DNA from: Sipunculus nudus
Lineage: Eukaryota; Annelida; Sipuncula; Golfingiida; Sipunculidae
NCBI GenBank assembly: GCA_026874595.1
Contig: CM049318.1
Coordinates: 3,967,741-4,031,740, forward strand
Length of the DNA: 64,000 nucleotides
Direction: 5' to 3'
The notes below the pieces were generated by a model, which had not been told where the DNA came from, searched no databases, and worked only from the letters and a program-made list of their open reading frames with translations. A program made the translations under genes and the position numbers. Of this stretch, positions 1 through 15,023 are shown one piece after another; position 1 is the stretch's first letter, and each line of letters starts with the position of its first letter.

Positions 1-539
1 CTATACCGATACCGCACGTGTATCAAAGGTGCCTATACTGATACCAGACGTGTATTAAAGGTGCCTATGCTGATACCGCACGTGTATCAAAGGTACCTAT
101 ACTGATACCAGACGTGTATAAAAGGTGCCTATTCCGATACCGCACGTGTATCAAAGGTGACTATACTGATACAAGACGTGTATTAAAGGTGCCTATACCG
201 ATACCGGACGTGTATTAAAGGTGCCTATACCGATACCGGACGTGTATTAAAGGTGCCTATACCGATACCGCACGTGTATCAAAGGTGACTTTACTGATAC
301 CAGACGTGTATTAAAGGTGCCTATACCGATACCGGAAGTGTATAAAAGGTGCCTATACCGATACCGGACGTGTATTAAAGGTGTCTATACCGATACCGGA
401 CGTGTTTTAAAGGTATCTATGCCGATACCGGACGAGTATTTAAGGTGCCTATACCGATACCGGAAGTGTATTTAAGGTACCTATACCGATATCTGATGTC
501 TATTAAAGGTGCGTATACCGATACCGGACGTGTATTAAA
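1..539. repeat. 32-bp tandem repeat (minisatellite), cut by window edge
   Basis: About 17 imperfect copies of a 32-bp unit built on CCTATACCGATACC and ACGTGTATTAAAGGTG. The unit holds a CACGTG or GACGTG core. The array starts at base 1 and so probably continues to the left. It lies inside the gene's next intron. Confidence 0.95.
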
Positions 540-1209
540 TAAAACAATACCTTTTATTCAAACACAAATAGCAAGGACATCTTGCTTCAGATCTGATGAA
601 ATTGGGGTTTGCAAATGGGTTTGCTTCACATGCTTTCACCAACAGCAGCTAGTGCACAATCAACCGACTCTGTTGACGTTTAATCTGTTTGTCAACGCGG
701 GCACGTGTAACGTGTACTTTTCTAACGGTTTGTAAATAAATAATCTCAATTATCCGTCACAGCGGCGTTGAATATATACTTTTCTGAGCAAAACTGAGAT
801 AAAGTTCATATGTAGCCAGAGTAATCATTGTAATTCTACAAATAAGACAGAATTAAATATGGTTGTGTCTGTCGTTCTGAAGTCGAAGGTAATCTACTGG
901 GAAACGAAGGAATAACATACGTTGTGCGATATGAACGTTTGTGTACAAGAAATAGAGACATAAGGGGTTATCATCTTGATGTTTTAAATTTAAAATTCTT
1001 CGTTTAATCGGAGTTCTGCTGTAATCGCATAAACAGCCTGGTTCCTTTCATATTTCCTAAAAAAAAGCAAAAAAAAAAAAACAAACCAAAGCTCAGCATG
1101 TAATCACAAAATTTTCACTATTAGACTAGATGTATCAAATGACACTGGTCACTGTGAAAGTCACTATAGGACGGTCCTATTACCTTGACCCTGAGTATTC
1201 AGTCCTTAC
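540..1209. other. Intron sequence, nothing recognised
   Basis: AT-rich sequence with a short poly-A tract near 1062-1081. No EGF-type exon or repeat was found. Confidence 0.6.
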
Positions 1210-1332
1210 CTTCTCCGCAGGTAATTCCAGTATAGCCGTGTGCACAGGTACATTTGTATCCAGGCTTATCACCAGGTAGATTTTTGCACACACCACGATT
1301 TTGACAGGGATTGGGGGAGCAGAAATCGATCC
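1210..1332 (-). CDS. Coding exon 31: EGF-like module 23 (last exon in window)
   Basis: A 123-bp exon, TTCTTTAG acceptor and GTAAGG donor. Six cysteines beginning [15 protein letters not shown], with a long Cys3-Cys4 loop ([11 protein letters not shown]). It still ends in a phase-1 donor, so at least one more coding exon must lie left of this window. Confidence 0.92.
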
Positions 1333-1748
1333 CTAAAGAAAAATGTAAAGACATGTTGTAACATATAACACTCTTAGTAATCCTCCGCCTTTATCAAACT
1401 GTAAGAGAGTATTATTAAGTCGCCCCCTGTAAGACGGGAAGGCGTATAGTGATTTGAGGAGTTTATTTCTATACTCATATCTCAGTAAAAATTGTTTCGT
1501 GTGGGTAAACCAACTTAGGTCCTCCCGAATGCAAAACAATCGATTTATTTTTTTTTATTTTTTTTTCTTTATCTTTCTTCTACCATTTTCAAATTGTGCT
1601 CGCTATAGAATATGGCTTATTTTCAAAGGTTGTAATAAGGGCTCAATATTAGTCATATGTCATAGATTTGCACCAGACATTTATTTTTGACTTTGACCGT
1701 ATTGCCAAGGCCGTACACTGCGGAGTCGATTATATTAAATATAATATA

Positions 1749-1803
<55 letters not shown>

Positions 1804-4075
1804 TTATTATGTACGCACATACTAATATGTCCTATTATCCAGATAAATTATTTGTATTCTGTTAAAGATATAAAAAAGGCGGGGCACAACATGCACAGCA
1901 AACAGCATTAAATCTCAACCTTGTGCAAAGAATAAGTGTCATCAGCCCGTCTAATACCTTGACCTTCCACCGTGATGTACAGTTTAGACTGAATTCACTC
2001 GGTCAATATTTAAGACATAATATTACACAGCAAACCACGGTAATAAAGATGGTAAAAAACATAAAGCAATCGCTTAATGATCGATCATCGGTCTTTTTTT
2101 TTAACTTTCAATCACCGAATTTGATTTTACAACCAATTTCTTCCACACAGAAGAAACACACACACACACGAGAGAGAGAGAGAGAGATAGATAGAGAGAG
2201 AGAGAGAACAAGAGGTTGGTGGTATCTGGAATTTTTTTTCTGCAAACCAAAAATAAGAGTTTACATTAACAACTAAGAATTTATTTATTATTTTCTACTC
2301 ACTCTGCTCGCAATTGAGGCCCGTGAAAGCTGGTCGGCAGTGGCAGAAGTACTGGTTTAAACCTTTCTGGCAAGTTCCCCCGTGCCGGCATGGTGAAGAA
2401 AGGCAGAAGTTGATCTCTGTCGAAAAAAATAAATAATTTTTAATTGCAGAGGTAACCGCCGCCATTTTAATGCATGCTAAACCAAGTGCAATATACATCT
2501 GTAGAATTCCATTCAGGGCCACGTGACAGTAGCTTACACGAGGTAACCCCGGAGGGTACCATTACTGTGGGTTTTGGTCACCCCTATTGCCAGGTCATAA
2601 CGCAGAGCAACAAGCGAGATGCATTTGTGAGTGAAACAACTGTTCGGCACAGTTTTCCTTTTCAGCCTGTAGACCGTTAAAATCCTCACCACTCCTCGGC
2701 TGAGATTCGAACTCACGATCTCCTGGCTTTGCGCGGTGTACCTACCACTATACCACAGAAACCGGTTTTTAAAGAAGATTGTTACGATATGGGTTAAATG
2801 TTTAAACTGAAATGTTTGAATACTTCGAATGAACAACGATTAAATATATCTACATTACGTAGTCTGTCAGAGGGCATGGTTTTGTTAGCGCCTGGCCCTG
2901 TCGGTAAGCGTTTAATGTCGGCATAATAATATATAGCAACACGTGGTGCAGACATTGCCATCTGGCGGCAAATATATCACTTTTCATCGGATCGTCATGT
3001 ACAGGTCATTTCTGAAGTTCCGGACTCAAGCACGATCATTCAAAGCGTGTAAATACGTTTTTTCTTTTTCATAATTTACCTGCACACATCATTTTTATCA
3101 GGCCTGATTTTATTTCAACTTGAACTCACGTTTATCACATTTTCTGCCGGTATACCCTGCGTCACAAACACAACTGTAAAAAGGGCTGGTCACCAACTTC
3201 CGACAATCTCCATGCACGCACGGGTTGCGAAGACAATAGTTTATACCTGTATAATGAGATATCTTCAACCTCAATAATAATCTCTACCCTAAAATAAGCA
3301 GCGCCCAACTGACGTTTCAAACGGTAGAAGTCGGGAATCGTCGGATTTATAAAGCCACTAACGCAGCGTTTGTTAATTAAATTATCCTGAAATGGCGCGA
3401 CATTATCACCACGATATTGTTTTACTAAGCGCCTGAATGGCAGTTGACATCAAACATTGTATAATTAAGAAAGTTTACGAAACTGGTAACGAATGTGTTA
3501 AGGTAAGAAAACGAAAAAAAGCTTTTTGGGATGTTTTGTTTGTATAACTGCTTACGAATAAACGGAAAATACAAGCCTGCCATGCTTATAGTGAATCATA
3601 CACTGAAAACATACGGTTAAATAGATTGTATGTAACTTTAGGGTTTTACCCTTTGAAATACACTTTATTGTATCGCAAGAAAATATACATATAAATATAA
3701 AATAAATTTCTGCGGAATAACAGTGGTTGACAGATGGTCAGGTTGCATTCATGTACGTTTTTGAGAAATGTTACTTACCAGTCTCGCAGCAGGCTCCGGT
3801 GAATAGAGGTGGACACTTGCATTTGAAGCGGTTCACGAAGTTTTTGCATATTCCACCATTTTGGCAAGGGTTTGAAAGGCAGTTGTTTATAACTGTATGA
3901 ATATGAATCAAATGAAAATTGTGAAGAAAGTACCACAATTTCATTATAAAAAATCTTACTAACATCATAGTTATACATTATTACACATTTATCTTGGTGA
4001 TCTACAAGTTCAATTAGTTAACAATTTTTGCTTATCTGCTTACATATTTTTTATGCTAATTAAACTATTTTTACT

Positions 4076-4154
<79 letters not shown>

Positions 4155-4413
4155 CTCTGAAAAAAACAACACTGTTAATTCACAACAGTCTGTTTCACGG
4201 GATGCGACCCGATCATCAGGTGAATGAGGTTAGAATGAAGCTAACGGCGTGGTTTGAAAAACCGTTAGCTTCATTCTAACCACATTCACCTGATGATCGG
4301 GTCGCATCCCGTGAAACAGACTGTTGTGAATTAACAGTGTTGTTTTTCTTCAGAGTTATACCGCTCTGGCCTAGTCTGTAGGCCATAGAGCACTTTACAT
4401 CGGAGGGTAACAC

Positions 4414-4462
<49 letters not shown>

Positions 4463-6491
4463 ATGCCATTTTGGTGTGGGATTACGTGGGCTTCCTTTTA
4501 TTTATATCCGCTGGTCAACCAGGCCCGGCATATACCGCACCTGTGAGTCCTTATTGTGTAATCATACCCACTGATGGGTACACCGAGAACACCGAGGACC
4601 CCCCCCCCCCCCCAATGTTTTTTTGCGGCTTTTGGGCACAACAATCGCAATTATCCTGGAAAGCGGTCAAACTGGGGGGATTCGACCGTGATATATCAGA
4701 CTATAAACTCCCAGCTTTACATTGTTACCACCTGCTTCTTTGAGACCGGTCATGCCCCTAGCCTACATAAACAAGCTTAAGGTGAAAAATTGGCACTAAC
4801 ACAATGTAATAGAACACAATGAGACAGATAAATATTGAAAAATATATGTATTTGTTCATGGCTAATGATTAAATCTGTTCCAGTTAATTACGCTTTATTT
4901 TGTCTTGCTTGGCATTAAAAAAAAACAGGCATTGAGTGCATAAAAAGTAATCATCACAACAAGTGAACGGAAAAGCAAATGTGAGGTAGAGTAAATTTGA
5001 AGGGGTTTTCTTCAAGGTACAAGCGGATGGAAAAGGCCGGGGTTGAAGAACATTCCCTTGAAATTTGAATGAAAGAATACCATCGGCCCATCAGCTTCAA
5101 TATTTAGTTCATACCATTGGCCCACAGACATCAAACTATTGTTTACCCCATCCCTGATTTAAATAAACCATACAATTTTTCAATCATGATATATTATCTA
5201 AATAAAACCCTTGAAAGATAAGAAATAAAAAAGGCTGGACTCAATTTAGAAAAAATGGTATTATATTGTTAATTATATTTAAATTGGTGTGCAACCTGTC
5301 ATGCAAACACAAGATATACAAAGATTCAACCTTATTCGAAAAATCTAGTGGGAAGAATTTATAAGAATTTCAAGTAAATAAACTGAAAGAAACAAGTGTT
5401 TAAGAGAGTAATCTGAATTCGGAGGGGTTGACGTGAAATCGCGTTTAAGTTACCCCCGTTTCATCTGAAAACGCTACACCCGGTGGTCCAGTCCGCCCCT
5501 GGGTGGTCATAGAAGTATATATATAACGTCAACCGTCTTACCTTAACCAGCATTGGGATATACAGTAAACATGTGGTAAATAAACGTTGTACATACCCGT
5601 ATCGCAGTTCTTTCCCGTATAGCCTGGTGTGCACACACAGCTATAGCTGCCCACATGGCTAATACACTGGCCATGTCGACACGGTTTCGGTTTACAGTTA
5701 TCGGTTACTGAAAATGATCAAAGTATGTTCAAATTTACATATTTCACTCTTTAAATGCATCCAATTATTTTCTCATCATTGTGATAATAAGCATTTTATA
5801 TTTCAGTATTAAAAATTACAACGAAATATGAAAAAAAATTATGTATAAATACATTTCTCTGAGTATTAGACAACTGATATATAGTATTTCGATAACCTTT
5901 TTTTATTCAGTTATTCACAGAAGACATATGTTGTTAGAGGCATTTTTTTTTAAATTTAAAATTATCTTCGTTCAAGCAAGCCTATTTAATATAGGAGAAT
6001 AATATGTAAGCCCTAGTTTACATTAAAAAATCCCTTCTAATTTGGCCAACCTGTCCCACAAAATCTTCCAGTGTATCCAGCGTCACAGTGGCATTTGTAG
6101 CCATTCAGGTGGCTCTCACAGCGGCCGGCATTGCACGGGTTGGATACACAGTAATCAATTACTGCCAAAACACGAAATCGTAATGACGTTTTGTTTCATT
6201 TTATTTTATGATCTTGATATTGCAAAAAGACATAACCATTTTTTATCAAATACTCTACCAAACGGGGTTTATATAGCCCCCTGAATGTTATGAAAGCAAC
6301 GGAAGCTATAACTATAACTATAACTATATATATAGAGTGGAACCCCGCCTTGCGACCATCCCGCAATTGCGACCACCCAAACAATTACGACCACCTTTCT
6401 CGGCCACAAATGTACGAACCATGTAACTTAGAGTTTCACCCAATATTACGACCACTTTGGTTAGTCCCCAATGTGGTCGTAATTGTGTGGT

Positions 6492-6551
<60 letters not shown>

Positions 6552-6642
6552 GTCTATATCTATATATATACATATATATACATATATATATATGGTTCCA
6601 ATGTATATATATATATATATATATATATCTATATATATATAC

Positions 6643-6673
<31 letters not shown>

Positions 6674-6674
6674 C

Positions 6675-6726
<52 letters not shown>

Positions 6727-9700
6727 TTAGATATATTATATATTTCTAGATTTATCTTAGGTTAGACGTATTGAACCAAAAATAAATATATAAATTTATC
6801 AAAATATTGATTAATTCATTATTAGATGAAAAATATCTTCATTAAAATATTTTCCCGCCAGCTATTCAATAAGCATGAAACTGTAATCCAGTGCCATCGT
6901 AAAAATGTCAGGGATAATTCATTCATAAATTTTGTTACTCACTGGATTCGCAGTGCGTTCCGGTATAGCCTCGCGTACAGACACAAGTGTAACCCAGTAC
7001 TCCATTGACCGTTTTACATTTACCGTGTACACACGGATTGGAGCTGCAGTAGTCCTGCTCTGGAAAAAAAAGTTGTCATTGTAACAGATGAAATAGAGAA
7101 ATAGGCCGTGTTGGTACGTATCTAAATCGCATTATACCAAACCAGCTTACTTTAGTCTGGATGTACTATACGCTTTCGGTCTATTCAATAAAACGTGAGT
7201 TTACCCTCTGCACTTGGCTGTTAATCCGATTTAAAAGTGACATTTTGCGGGAAGATTTGAGTCAAATGACACCAAAACTGGCTTCACGCAAACAGAAACG
7301 GATGTACCTGTACGCACTTGGGTCCGGTTTACTATAAAACGGACCTAAGTAAACCGAACTATATAGCGGAGTACAAACTGACACACAGAAATGATACGAT
7401 CATTATTGGGATCTTAGTGGTTTTATCACTGGACTAAACATTCACTGGAATGTGTGTGTTGGGACAATCTGACCTCGCAAAACGATCATGTAGGCATTTC
7501 CGTATATTTTTCTCCTCTGCCAAGTAGAATGTACATTCCTACTCCTAAATACCATACAGATCAATCGAAACGTTCACATCCGTCCGATAACTCTGCCCCC
7601 CCCCCCCACACACACACACACCGGCGCCTATCGACAAAAGAGCCAAACCAGAATTAGACATAAGCGACCAAAGACATATTTCACTGAGTGACTCTCATTC
7701 TCCAAACATTTTCCAACATGCCCGACATGGACGAAAACGTACCCATAACTATCGGGGTTCTGCCCCATATTTTTTACAACTGCAGGCTGATTATATGAAC
7801 TAGTTCATTATTCAATCAAAAACAAAACATTCAAAACAGTGTATTGCTGAACGTAAAGAAGCAATTGAAAAACGTGAGCGAGAGCTCTTACAGGTCTAAA
7901 GTGAACTTCAACAGTTAAAGCCATAAAAGAGAAACAAATTGATCTGGCACTGGATAGCCGGAGAAACTCTAAGCTCATATCTGTTATTTCGGAAGACGAA
8001 AACGAAAATCATGAGAGTGTAGAAAAATTACACCTTACTTTCGCGGGCAGTGACTTTTGCAGAGTGCATAAGGTAGGAAAAACTGGTTTTGGCTACAGAC
8101 AGCTTCTTATTAAATTTCAGAATTTCGGTGCCAAACGCAAATTGATGAGGGGGCGAAAACCACTGCGAGAATCTGGTGACCAAATATTCATTTGAGAAGA
8201 TTTGACAAAAGGCGACAAAATTGGCTTTCATAGCTAGACAACTGAAAAAGTGTAAAACTATAAAGGACACATGGACATTTGATGATAAAATGTTTATACG
8301 TCTCAAGGACAATAAAGTTAAGTGCTTCATTTCCATAAATAAACTCTAGCATTGTTTTCCTGGTACAAACCTGTGATTGGTGCACGAAAAGTAGATTTAA
8401 GGTCACTGCTTACTGTCAATTAGATATATTTACCTATGAATATAGTCATGTATATTGTCGTTCTGTTGTATTCATTATTTTACTGGATTTATTCAAAGAA
8501 ATGTTCTCTGTTCACAGAAGTGTAGTCTCAGGAAGGTGCGTGAGTTATTCAACAGTCGTGCTGCCCAGGAGATCTGTCAGTATTTTACCAATTTAATACC
8601 ATTACTTCTTTATAAAACGATAGCTGATTTTGTTTCTGACAAATCATAATTTCATGTTTACTCAGATGTCAGTCATTTAATATAAACCGGACTTTCAGTA
8701 AATTTTTTTCTCATGGTGAACTGTTTTGCAAGGCTGATGTTTGAATTCAGGTGCACGATGCTAAATGTTATGCCTAAATGCACTTTGACCAAGTGAACTA
8801 GGTTCAGACCGAAAACCTTTCTTTGATTAGAAACATAAGACAGGTACCCTGGTGTTAATCTGGGGATTTTATGAACTCAAGTGTAACCTATTCCACATTC
8901 AAAGAGAACCATAAGCTCATTGACGAACTGTTTACACTCATCCTTGTCTTAAATCACACTAAATCGTATGCTTCCGATTATGACTCTTCATATCGTCATT
9001 GACCTGCCTATTGATGAGGTGGCCCTATCATCATGCATACCAAACATATTCTCAACGTTCAACGTTTTTATATGTTGTTTTATTTTTGTCTTACTGTTGC
9101 TCTGAAAAATGAATTTTCATTCCATAACGTAGACTGGCCAAGTCGATGCAATGGTTAAAACATATTTCTTCCCAGTAACAGAGCAATCAAACTTACTTAG
9201 CTGTGTTACAAAGCTTAAAACAGGTACTACAACCTTGCGGCAAATTATATAACTAAAAGTACGGCTTTCTGGCCGACTTTGCTTGGCTTTAGTGATAAGA
9301 CTTGGCAGTGAGTTACGTTTATCGGTATATGAAATCACATTTTATGTTAAGCATTTTATTAGTAAACACAAATACTAAAGCCCAGGCAGGGCTACCCATA
9401 ACGTTGTAACTTCATACTCACGTGCTTTACTCCATTTGTTGTCTGTGAATGTTTGTCAGTTAGAAACGATCTATCACTATAATTTTTCAGAAATTGTTAT
9501 AAAGCAAAGTATACTTGTAACGCATCATTTAAGGCATATGTGAAAGAGTTCGAAAAACTTAGAACTCGAAATTGTAAGCAGTCTATTATTATAGTGGGAG
9601 ATTTTTCTTGTCGGTTGTATTTATGCTTCTGATTCGTGCATCATGTATGGCATACCAGTGGACATTAAGTAACCTTTTGTGGGTGTGTTAAAGAAGACAC

Positions 9701-12700
9701 TAGGAATCCGGGTCAGATGTTACTCTTAAAGGATCTGATTTGAATATACATCATTTCAATATAAGAAGCCTTTTGTCACATAACATGCTGGAACAATTTA
9801 GTTTAGTCTGCAGTCACAAAAAGGTGTCTGTTTTATGCGTATGTGAGACTTGGTTAGATGCTACTGTCTCTGATCTTCAGGTACATTTAGCTGGTTATAG
9901 TATTGTTAGGAGGGACAGGAATAAACATGCGTCGGGGTTGCCATGTATATTAGAAACGACTTCGCGTCTATGGTACGTCACGACCTGATGGTAAAAGACA
10001 CAGAACAAATTTGGATAGAAAATCTGTGTAACGCACATCAAGGTTCTTGTGAGCACGTACTTCCACCACGCTCGACAGAGAGATAATTTCTTAACATACT
10101 TTGAAGGCTCAGTGGAGACGGCCATATAATGTAACAAGAAGGCCCTCGTAATTGTTGGTGACTGTAACGACAGATGCGTCAATTGGTGTTCTTACCATAC
10201 AGAATGTGTCCTTAAAATCGTTTGAGAGATAGCGTCTCTGGTAATGGGTCTTCATCAACTAATACAAACACGTACAAGGCGCACGGAGCATTCAGTGTCT
10301 CTCCTTGACCTCGTAATTGTGAATACAAAATCCCGTGTGCTCAATGCCGGCGTCTTGCCACCTATAGCTACCTGTATTCTGTCAATTAAAATTATAAACG
10401 CCTAACTCTGTAAATTGTAAAAGAAAAATCTGGAATTACCGCAATGGAGACTTTAATGGTATCACTGATGCATTAAGTCAAGCCCCATGGCAAGTTGCTT
10501 TCGATATGTTTAATAACATTGATGGTATTGAGGAATACTGGCAGTCTTTTCCTGATCACAGCTGCCGAATTCATACAATCAAACAACGTAAAGATACATC
10601 AAACGACAAACCATTGATAGACACGGAAATCCGTAAGCTTTATACGGTTAAGAAATCGTTGCTGGAGGCGGTATCGCAAAACAAATAACGACCATCAATA
10701 TTTTAAAAAGGCGCGTAATGAGGTAGTACGCAAACTGCGAAACAAAAAAACGTAGTTACTATGATAACCTTAATATTCACATTGAAGCATCATGTGCGAA
10801 CAAATGGTTGAAAATGATTAAATCTATAATTGGAAGCCTGGTATAGCCTCACTGGATAATGAGGGGGAACCTGAGACTCGCCCTGCCGCACAAGCAAAAT
10901 TACTTAATACCTATTTGGCTAACCAGTGTAAACTTCCAGAGTTTTCAAGCTTTTTCTTACACTGATGATACTGAGTTTGGGCCTTTTACATTCAGCCAAA
11001 AAAATTAAACACTGATAAGGCAGCTGGACCAGACCAAATCGGAAACCTGATGTTAAAATACAAGGCCACCCGAATTTACCAGTCGCTGTGCGAGATATTT
11101 AATTTTTCACTAAAATATCAGCAGTTTCCTACAGCATGGAAACGGGCAAACATCGTCCCAATGTACAAAAAGGGTGACCGTAAAGATGGTTAAATTATCG
11201 ACCAGTGTCACTGTTATCAAATGTTATCAAATGTTACCAAAGTTTTTGAGCATTCAATGCCTGACAAACTGTATGATTTCTTTATGAGTATTATATATTA
11301 ATATATATATATATATATATATATTTATGAGTATAATATTCTTACGGATAAAAACTTGGGGTTTTAAAAGGGGGACTCAACCGTAAATCAAATTGTTTGT
11401 ATTACACATAATATTTATTAAGGGCTAGATGATGGTTAACATGTTAGAATGGTATTCCTTGATGCCAATCGCGCTTTCGACCGGGGGTTATTCTAAAATT
11501 AAGGAATTATGGGATAAACTCTTCTATTGTTAATTGTATAAGGAGTTATCTAAGCTACAGGTGTCAGAGATTTGTCATGTCGAAGAATGAAGCCGGTGTA
11601 CCTCAAAGTTCTAGGTCCTTTATAGTTTAAAGTATAAAATGTATGAATGAAAGTGATCAGTGTCAACCTTATCTAAGAGCACGTCTTCTCCTTGTATAAA
11701 ACGTAATATGGTTTAGTTACGCACTATATCGATGAGCTTGGTGCTAATTATTATGTTATACTTTGAGCTTCATTTTTTTTTAACATTTGCATTTGTACGT
11801 TGACTTTAATGCATTTTCCAATAAAGAAACACTTTTTGGAACAGCTAATAACCTTCACCTTACTCGTACACGACCTGAATACTTAAGTTAAAATTTTCGT
11901 CCAATATTGAGAATAAACTTAATAGTGTAACATAGTGATCGTTGGTCACGTATCGAAAATGACATTTAACATGAAAGTATATCAGTGTACGAACTAATAA
12001 ATGTACGAACTAAAGCAGACAGAAAACACTTAAATATACGCGCAGTGTGAAAGTAGTCAGATGTTGTATATTTATTTGGGCTTTCGTAAGAATATTGTTC
12101 TCAAACAGGAATACCCATAGAAATTGTAGCCGTATAGGGCTTATAGACCTACAGCCTATACCTATCTTTCAGGATTTTTGACGTAAAAATTAAGAAGAAA
12201 TATGTTGTAAATTTTAGTATGTGCTGATATTTGTGTAAGACGTGCGTGTCCTTTAATTCAGAGATATATCAAGTAAAAGTGAACTTACTGATTTCACAGT
12301 TGGTACCAGTATACGGTTGTTTGCAGATACATACGTAGCCCAACAGCTGGTGCTTACACAGCCCTCCGTTTCGACAGGGATTAGACTTGCAGGCATCAAT
12401 GTCTGAAAATGTATAAAAAGCTGTCATGAACATTACTTATATATAAAACAATGTAAAGTTACAGTAAATGTGTTAATATATAAAACGTAAAGGAGATTTT
12501 AAATTCAAAGGAGACAATTGCATGAATTAAGGGGCAGTAATCGTGGAATAACCCTACAAAAAATAAACTTAGCGAAAAAAAAAACACGAGAAGCAATGAG
12601 AGATCATTAAGCAGACGAACGCCTTATAGTAATTTATATATTATAGTAATTAGTTCTTTGTATGGTAACGGATAATAGCAACAAATGGTAACACATGGAT

Positions 12701-13665
12701 GGTAACAAACTAGTTTCCTGGCACTTTTGTTGGTGTGCTTAGCAAAATCATATTACAACATAACAGTACGACTTGAGTGCATCATCAATAATTTTAGGAT
12801 AATTACCCTTTTGACAGTTGACGCCGGTGTAACCAGTTTTACATGTGCACTTGTATCCGGGCTTGTTCACTCTGTTGGCGCAGGTCCCGTGTACACACGG
12901 GTTAGACGCACAGAAATCGATTGCTGAACATGACAAATATAAATTATTTATATAAATGTGATCACAAAGATCTTAAAAAAAACACGTATCAAATATAAAA
13001 CGAAAAAGAACATAAAACAAAATATCTGTTAATCTGATAAATATACTTAAAATATTAGTACATGTACATTTGCGTACGGCTAGTTGCATCAGTTTCATTT
13101 AACATGCTCTCTTTCATGAGCTTTAAACTAGAAAGCTTTGTCCTAGAAAAATACTTTTAATTGCCTCCGCCAGGATGCGATCATTCCCGTTCGTGTGTGT
13201 GTTTATGTGTGAAGGGTATGCGTGTGTTTGTATACCAAATAACTCACGCAATCATGAACGGAATATCATTAAAAAATCAGGACATGTCGGTAACGGAATA
13301 TGGAAGAATCGATCAGATTTTGGTGGTGGATCCGGGCATTCATGAAAGCCATCTATGAATATTCACAAATGTTCAGTCAATAATGCACGAATGAACCTGA
13401 AACTATGGGCCGAATAAATTAATCCCAACATGGCGGAGGCTCGTTTACCTTGGAATTCAGATATTTCTAGTAGACATATATTACCGTCGTTAAACTAGAC
13501 ACGGCCAATTGACAAACTTACGTGTCTGACATGTTGTACCGGTATATTTTGGACGACAGATGCATCTGAATCCGCCAATGAGTTTGACGCATTTGCCCGA
13601 GTGCTTACAAGGGTTGGGTCGGCAGTAGTTAATAGCTGTATGAAGGCAAACGTAATACACTAATG

Positions 13666-13718
<53 letters not shown>

Positions 13719-14974
13719 AAGAGACACGTCATTACTATCATGAAGTCAAGTCACGTTAGATTACTCTTTTTTTATGTAATATGATAACGGGGCTAATTCC
13801 GATATGTAACATTTATTAAAAAAATAATGTCTTTTGTTTGTTTTATAAAAATTAGCAAAAAAGCGCGGGCTGTGAGTTTTGTTTGTATTCCTTTGTTTAT
13901 AACATGTTGGCACCCGCAAAAATGGCCACCAAACGTAATCCAAACATATCCTACAAGGAAACCTGGCAGCAAATCAGATGATCCAAAGTTTTGTAAATGA
14001 TGTAACAATTGGTAGCAGAAACTTTATTTTATCTACAATAGATCAGTCTCAGTCACGTTTGACAAAATATCGGAAAATATATCGATACATGAAAACCATA
14101 TCGCGATACGCAAATCACCGTATCGCAATATACCGATAAATCGATAATATCACGCAGCCCTTTTAAATACAGTGTCTTCCATGTAGTATTTCTTTCTATT
14201 CACACCTTAAAGAATCCTCTGATGAAAAACACACTACCTGTATTACATCTTCTGCCCGTGTATCCTTTGTCGCATATACAGGTATACTTGTTAACTTCGT
14301 TCTTGCAGACACCGTGGATGCAGGGGTAGGATGCACAGTTGTTAATTACTACAAACGAATAGAGAAAACAACAATAACAATTATGTAAACTGAACATATG
14401 TCAACATTTTAGCATGCTTAGACAGGTAACCGTAAGATAAATGTAAAGGATTAATTATCTAAAGGTAGTTCAATATTTTTCTCAATTTTATTATCATCGT
14501 TATCATTATTTAGCGCCTGAATTGTACATATTGATCAATATATATATATGTTAATACATACAATAATAACAAATAATAATATACATAATGATAATCAATA
14601 TTTATACGAATTAATCGATATAAATAAATTTTTCAATATTCTGAAAAAAATGTTGCTTCTGTTTTCTTCTGTGTGTGTAAAGGTAATGACTGCCTGGGGC
14701 AGGTACTGTATTTCTCACCTCTTCCACAATTTATCCCGGTGTATCCAGGTAAACATTTACACTTGTAGCCGTTCACTTTGGCCTGGCAAACTCCATGCTT
14801 GCATGGACTTGATTGACAGTAATTAATCACTGAAAGAGAGAATACGGCATTTATACTTATAACTAAATCGTGGTTTCCTAATAAAAAAACAGTAGTTAAC
14901 TGGCGATAGTTTATTATTAAAAGACAATATACTTCATTTATCCTTATTAAAAAAATCATATTTTATATAATATA

Positions 14975-15023
<49 letters not shown>

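Noticed and set aside
2700-2762. tRNA gene on minus strand (also 32858-32911 and 35996-36050)
   Set aside because: A and B boxes are present but there is no good acceptor stem and each continues into a non-tRNA body; these are SINEs.
6290-6765. Long Tyr/Ile reading frames on both strands
   Set aside because: They are translations of the (AT)n microsatellite, not proteins.
12727-12927. Plus-strand open frame overlapping EGF module 15, and similar ones over modules 9, 12 and 18
   Set aside because: Antisense shadows of real EGF exons; no splice or codon support of their own.
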